Shown here piece after piece: positions 62,469 to 64,000 of a DNA stretch of 64,000 nt (positions are counted from its first letter, which is position 1; each line of letters opens with the position of its first letter). The translations under genes and the position numbers were made by a program. Under the pieces are notes generated by a model, which did no database searches, had not been told where the DNA came from, and saw only the letters and a list, made by a program, of their open reading frames with translations. Origin of the DNA: Treponema sp. UBA4267 (lineage in GTDB: Bacteria; Spirochaetota; Spirochaetia; Treponematales; Treponemataceae); the NCBI GenBank assembly GCA_002395155.1, contig DGWD01000009.1:56179-120178 (forward strand). Reading direction: 5' to 3'.

Positions 62469-64000
62469 TGGCTGAAGAAACACTAACCCCGATGATGATT
62501 CAGTATCGGGGGATAAAAGAAAAGTATAAAAACGAAGTAGTTTTTTTCCGTTTAGGTGACTTCTACGAGATGTTCAATGATGACGCCGTAGAAGTTTCTC
62601 GTCTTTTAAACCTTACTCTTACACATAGGGCTCAACAGCCTATGTGCGGAATTCCTTATCACGCTGCAAAAATTTATATTGCAAGACTTTTACGTTTAGG
62701 AAAAAAAATTGTAATTTGTGAACAAGTCGGCGAAATTCCAAAGGGTGGAAAAGGCATAGCCGAACGTAAAGTTGTAGAAATAATTACTCCTGGTACAGCA
62801 GTAGAAGCGGAATATTTGGAAGGAAATAAGGCCAATTATCTTGCGGCTCTTTCAATAACAAAAGGTCGTTGTGGCTTTGCATTTATAGATGTAACGACTG
62901 CTTCTTTTAAGGCAACTTCATGGCCTGCTGCAAAAATGGCAGAAAACTTTGGAAAAGAACTCAATCGTGCTTCTCCACGAGAAATTCTTCTTCCTTTATC
63001 ATTAAAAACAAATCAAACTATTCAGTCCATATTAAATTCTTATGGGGATTTATCGGTTTCTTATTATCCGGACTGGGATTTTTCTTCAGACTTGTCCTAT
63101 AAAAAATTAAATGCCCAATTCCAAACTCAAAGTTTAAAGGCATTCGGACTTGAAGAAGATTCTGCAGAAGTTGTTCCTGCGGGTTTCCTTTTGGATTATC
63201 TGGAAAAAACTACAAATTCTAAAATTCCTCATATCAACTCCATCCGCATTTATTCTGATAGTGAATATTTGATAATGGATGATTCTTCAAGACGTAATCT
63301 GGAAATTACAGAAAATATGAGGGATGGTAGTACCCAGTTTTCTTTGTTCTCCTGCGTAAATTTTACAAAAACTGCAATGGGTAGCCGCTTGCTTAGAAAC
63401 TGGCTGCTTTTTCCTTTAACGAATTTAAGCCAAATCGAAAACCGACAGTCAAGTATTTCTTCTTTCTATGATAACCGACCTCTTTTGGAAAAAACTAAGA
63501 ATGATTTAGGACTTATTCTTGATGTTGAAAGACTTGCCGGACGAATTGCAATGGAAAAGGCTCATGCTAAAGATTTACAAGCCCTTAGAGCAAGTTTAGA
63601 GGCCTGGTGCCGAGTAAAAGATTATCTTAATCAATATGATTTTTCATTTGTAAGCTCCGAAAATTCTTACACAATAATTGATCTGATAAAAAATTCAATT
63701 TTAGATGACCCTGCAACCTCTTTAACTGATGGTGGAATTATTAAACGTGGCTGGTCGTCGGAATTAGACCACTGGTGTTCAATTCATGATAATTTTAATC
63801 AGGTATTGGCCGAATATGAGGCAGAGGAAAAAGAAAAAACTGGTATTTCGACCCTAAAAATTAAATATACAAATGCATTTGGCTATTTTATTGAAGTAAG
63901 TAAGGGAAAACTTTCTTCTGTTCCACCTCATTTTATTATGAGAAGGGCTCTTGTAAATGGAGACCGTTATACAACAGAAAAACTGCAGCAATTAGAACAG
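62468..64000 (+). CDS. mutS: DNA mismatch repair protein MutS, 3' end beyond the window
   Basis: MutS recognises mismatches. The frame opens at ATG 62468 (overlapping the skp stop) and stays open to the window end, 511 codons. The N-terminal mismatch-binding domain has the conserved Phe-x-Glu in RLGDFYEMF near residue 35. The connector domain (about 125-240), the start of the lever region (about 260 onward, SSRRNLEI) and the clamp (SKGKLSSVP) follow. The ATPase domain lies outside the window. The order tamB-bamA-skp-mutS agrees with T. pallidum. Confidence 0.96.
   Translation, partial: MAEETLTPMMIQYRGIKEKYKNEVVFFRLGDFYEMFNDDAVEVSRLLNLTLTHRAQQPMCGIPYHAAKIYIARLLRLGKKIVICEQVGEIPKGGKGIAERKVVEIITPGTAVEAEYLEGNKANYLAALSITKGRCGFAFIDVTTASFKATSWPAAKMAENFGKELNRASPREILLPLSLKTNQTIQSILNSYGDLSVSYYPDWDFSSDLSYKKLNAQFQTQSLKAFGLEEDSAEVVPAGFLLDYLEKTTNSKIPHINSIRIYSDSEYLIMDDSSRRNLEITENMRDGSTQFSLFSCVNFTKTAMGSRLLRNWLLFPLTNLSQIENRQSSISSFYDNRPLLEKTKNDLGLILDVERLAGRIAMEKAHAKDLQALRASLEAWCRVKDYLNQYDFSFVSSENSYTIIDLIKNSILDDPATSLTDGGIIKRGWSSELDHWCSIHDNFNQVLAEYEAEEKEKTGISTLKIKYTNAFGYFIEVSKGKLSSVPPHFIMRRALVNGDRYTTEKLQQLEQ

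Overview
This window looks like a chromosomal segment of a low-GC spirochaete, most likely a saccharolytic Treponema of the gut or rumen type. The reasons are gene content and order: tamB-bamA-skp followed directly by mutS, uvrA followed by an LptD-like barrel, a LolCDE cluster downstream of ftsY, mcsA-mcsB-clpC, a BpuR-type PUR-domain protein, and many signal-peptide proteins recognisable only as treponemal. No tRNA, rRNA, CRISPR array, prophage or complete insertion sequence was seen. Nearly all genes are intact. The window opens just before queA and ends inside mutS.

Layout. 1-1.3 kb: edge of an unidentified minus-strand reading frame, then queA. 1.3-7.6 kb (minus): one tight operon, in transcription order a nucleotide-sugar dehydratase, a DegT aminotransferase, and three subunits resembling a molybdenum hydroxylase (xanthine dehydrogenase family). 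The large subunit lacks the usual cofactor and catalytic motifs. 7.7-10 kb: a small exported protein and a very acidic SPOR-domain protein. 10-18 kb (minus): GH1 beta-glucosidase, a 91-bp tandem repeat region, ilvE, hrpA, a CapA-like lipoprotein, purA, and an unannotated 42-residue membrane peptide. 18.4-22 kb: acylphosphatase, guaB, a repeat block, and a sodium:solute symporter. 22-34.5 kb (plus): uvrA, LptD-like protein, phoH, an HD-domain membrane protein, ybeY, a CorC-like protein and a TPR protein. 35.4-50.9 kb (plus): prfB with its programmed frameshift, a PEGA-like protein, ftsY, a lipoprotein, lolCDE, mcsA-mcsB-clpC, a phosphoribosyltransferase, a beta-helix-like exported protein and rnhB. 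50.9-55 kb (minus): tmk, an exported protein, aroB, a cysteine desulfurase and bpuR. 55.1-64 kb (plus): tamB, bamA, skp, mutS.

Themes. Much of the window serves envelope building: BamA, TamB, Skp and an LptD-like barrel for the outer membrane; LolCDE for lipoproteins; the dehydratase/aminotransferase pair for a modified amino sugar. Protein quality control (McsA/B-ClpC), purine synthesis (guaB, purA) and DNA repair (uvrA, mutS) make up most of the rest.

Three patterns deserve attention. First, several genes (queA, uvrA, prfB, tmk, and the gene at 34489-35355) have a -10 box ending only 6-8 bases before the start codon and no Shine-Dalgarno sequence, which predicts leaderless mRNAs. Second, the 3' ends of queA, ilvE, guaB and putP carry repeats or hairpins that include the stop codon itself. 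Third, the xanthine-dehydrogenase-like trio appears to have lost the motifs that make the family an enzyme. All functional statements here are from reading the sequence; no database search was run.
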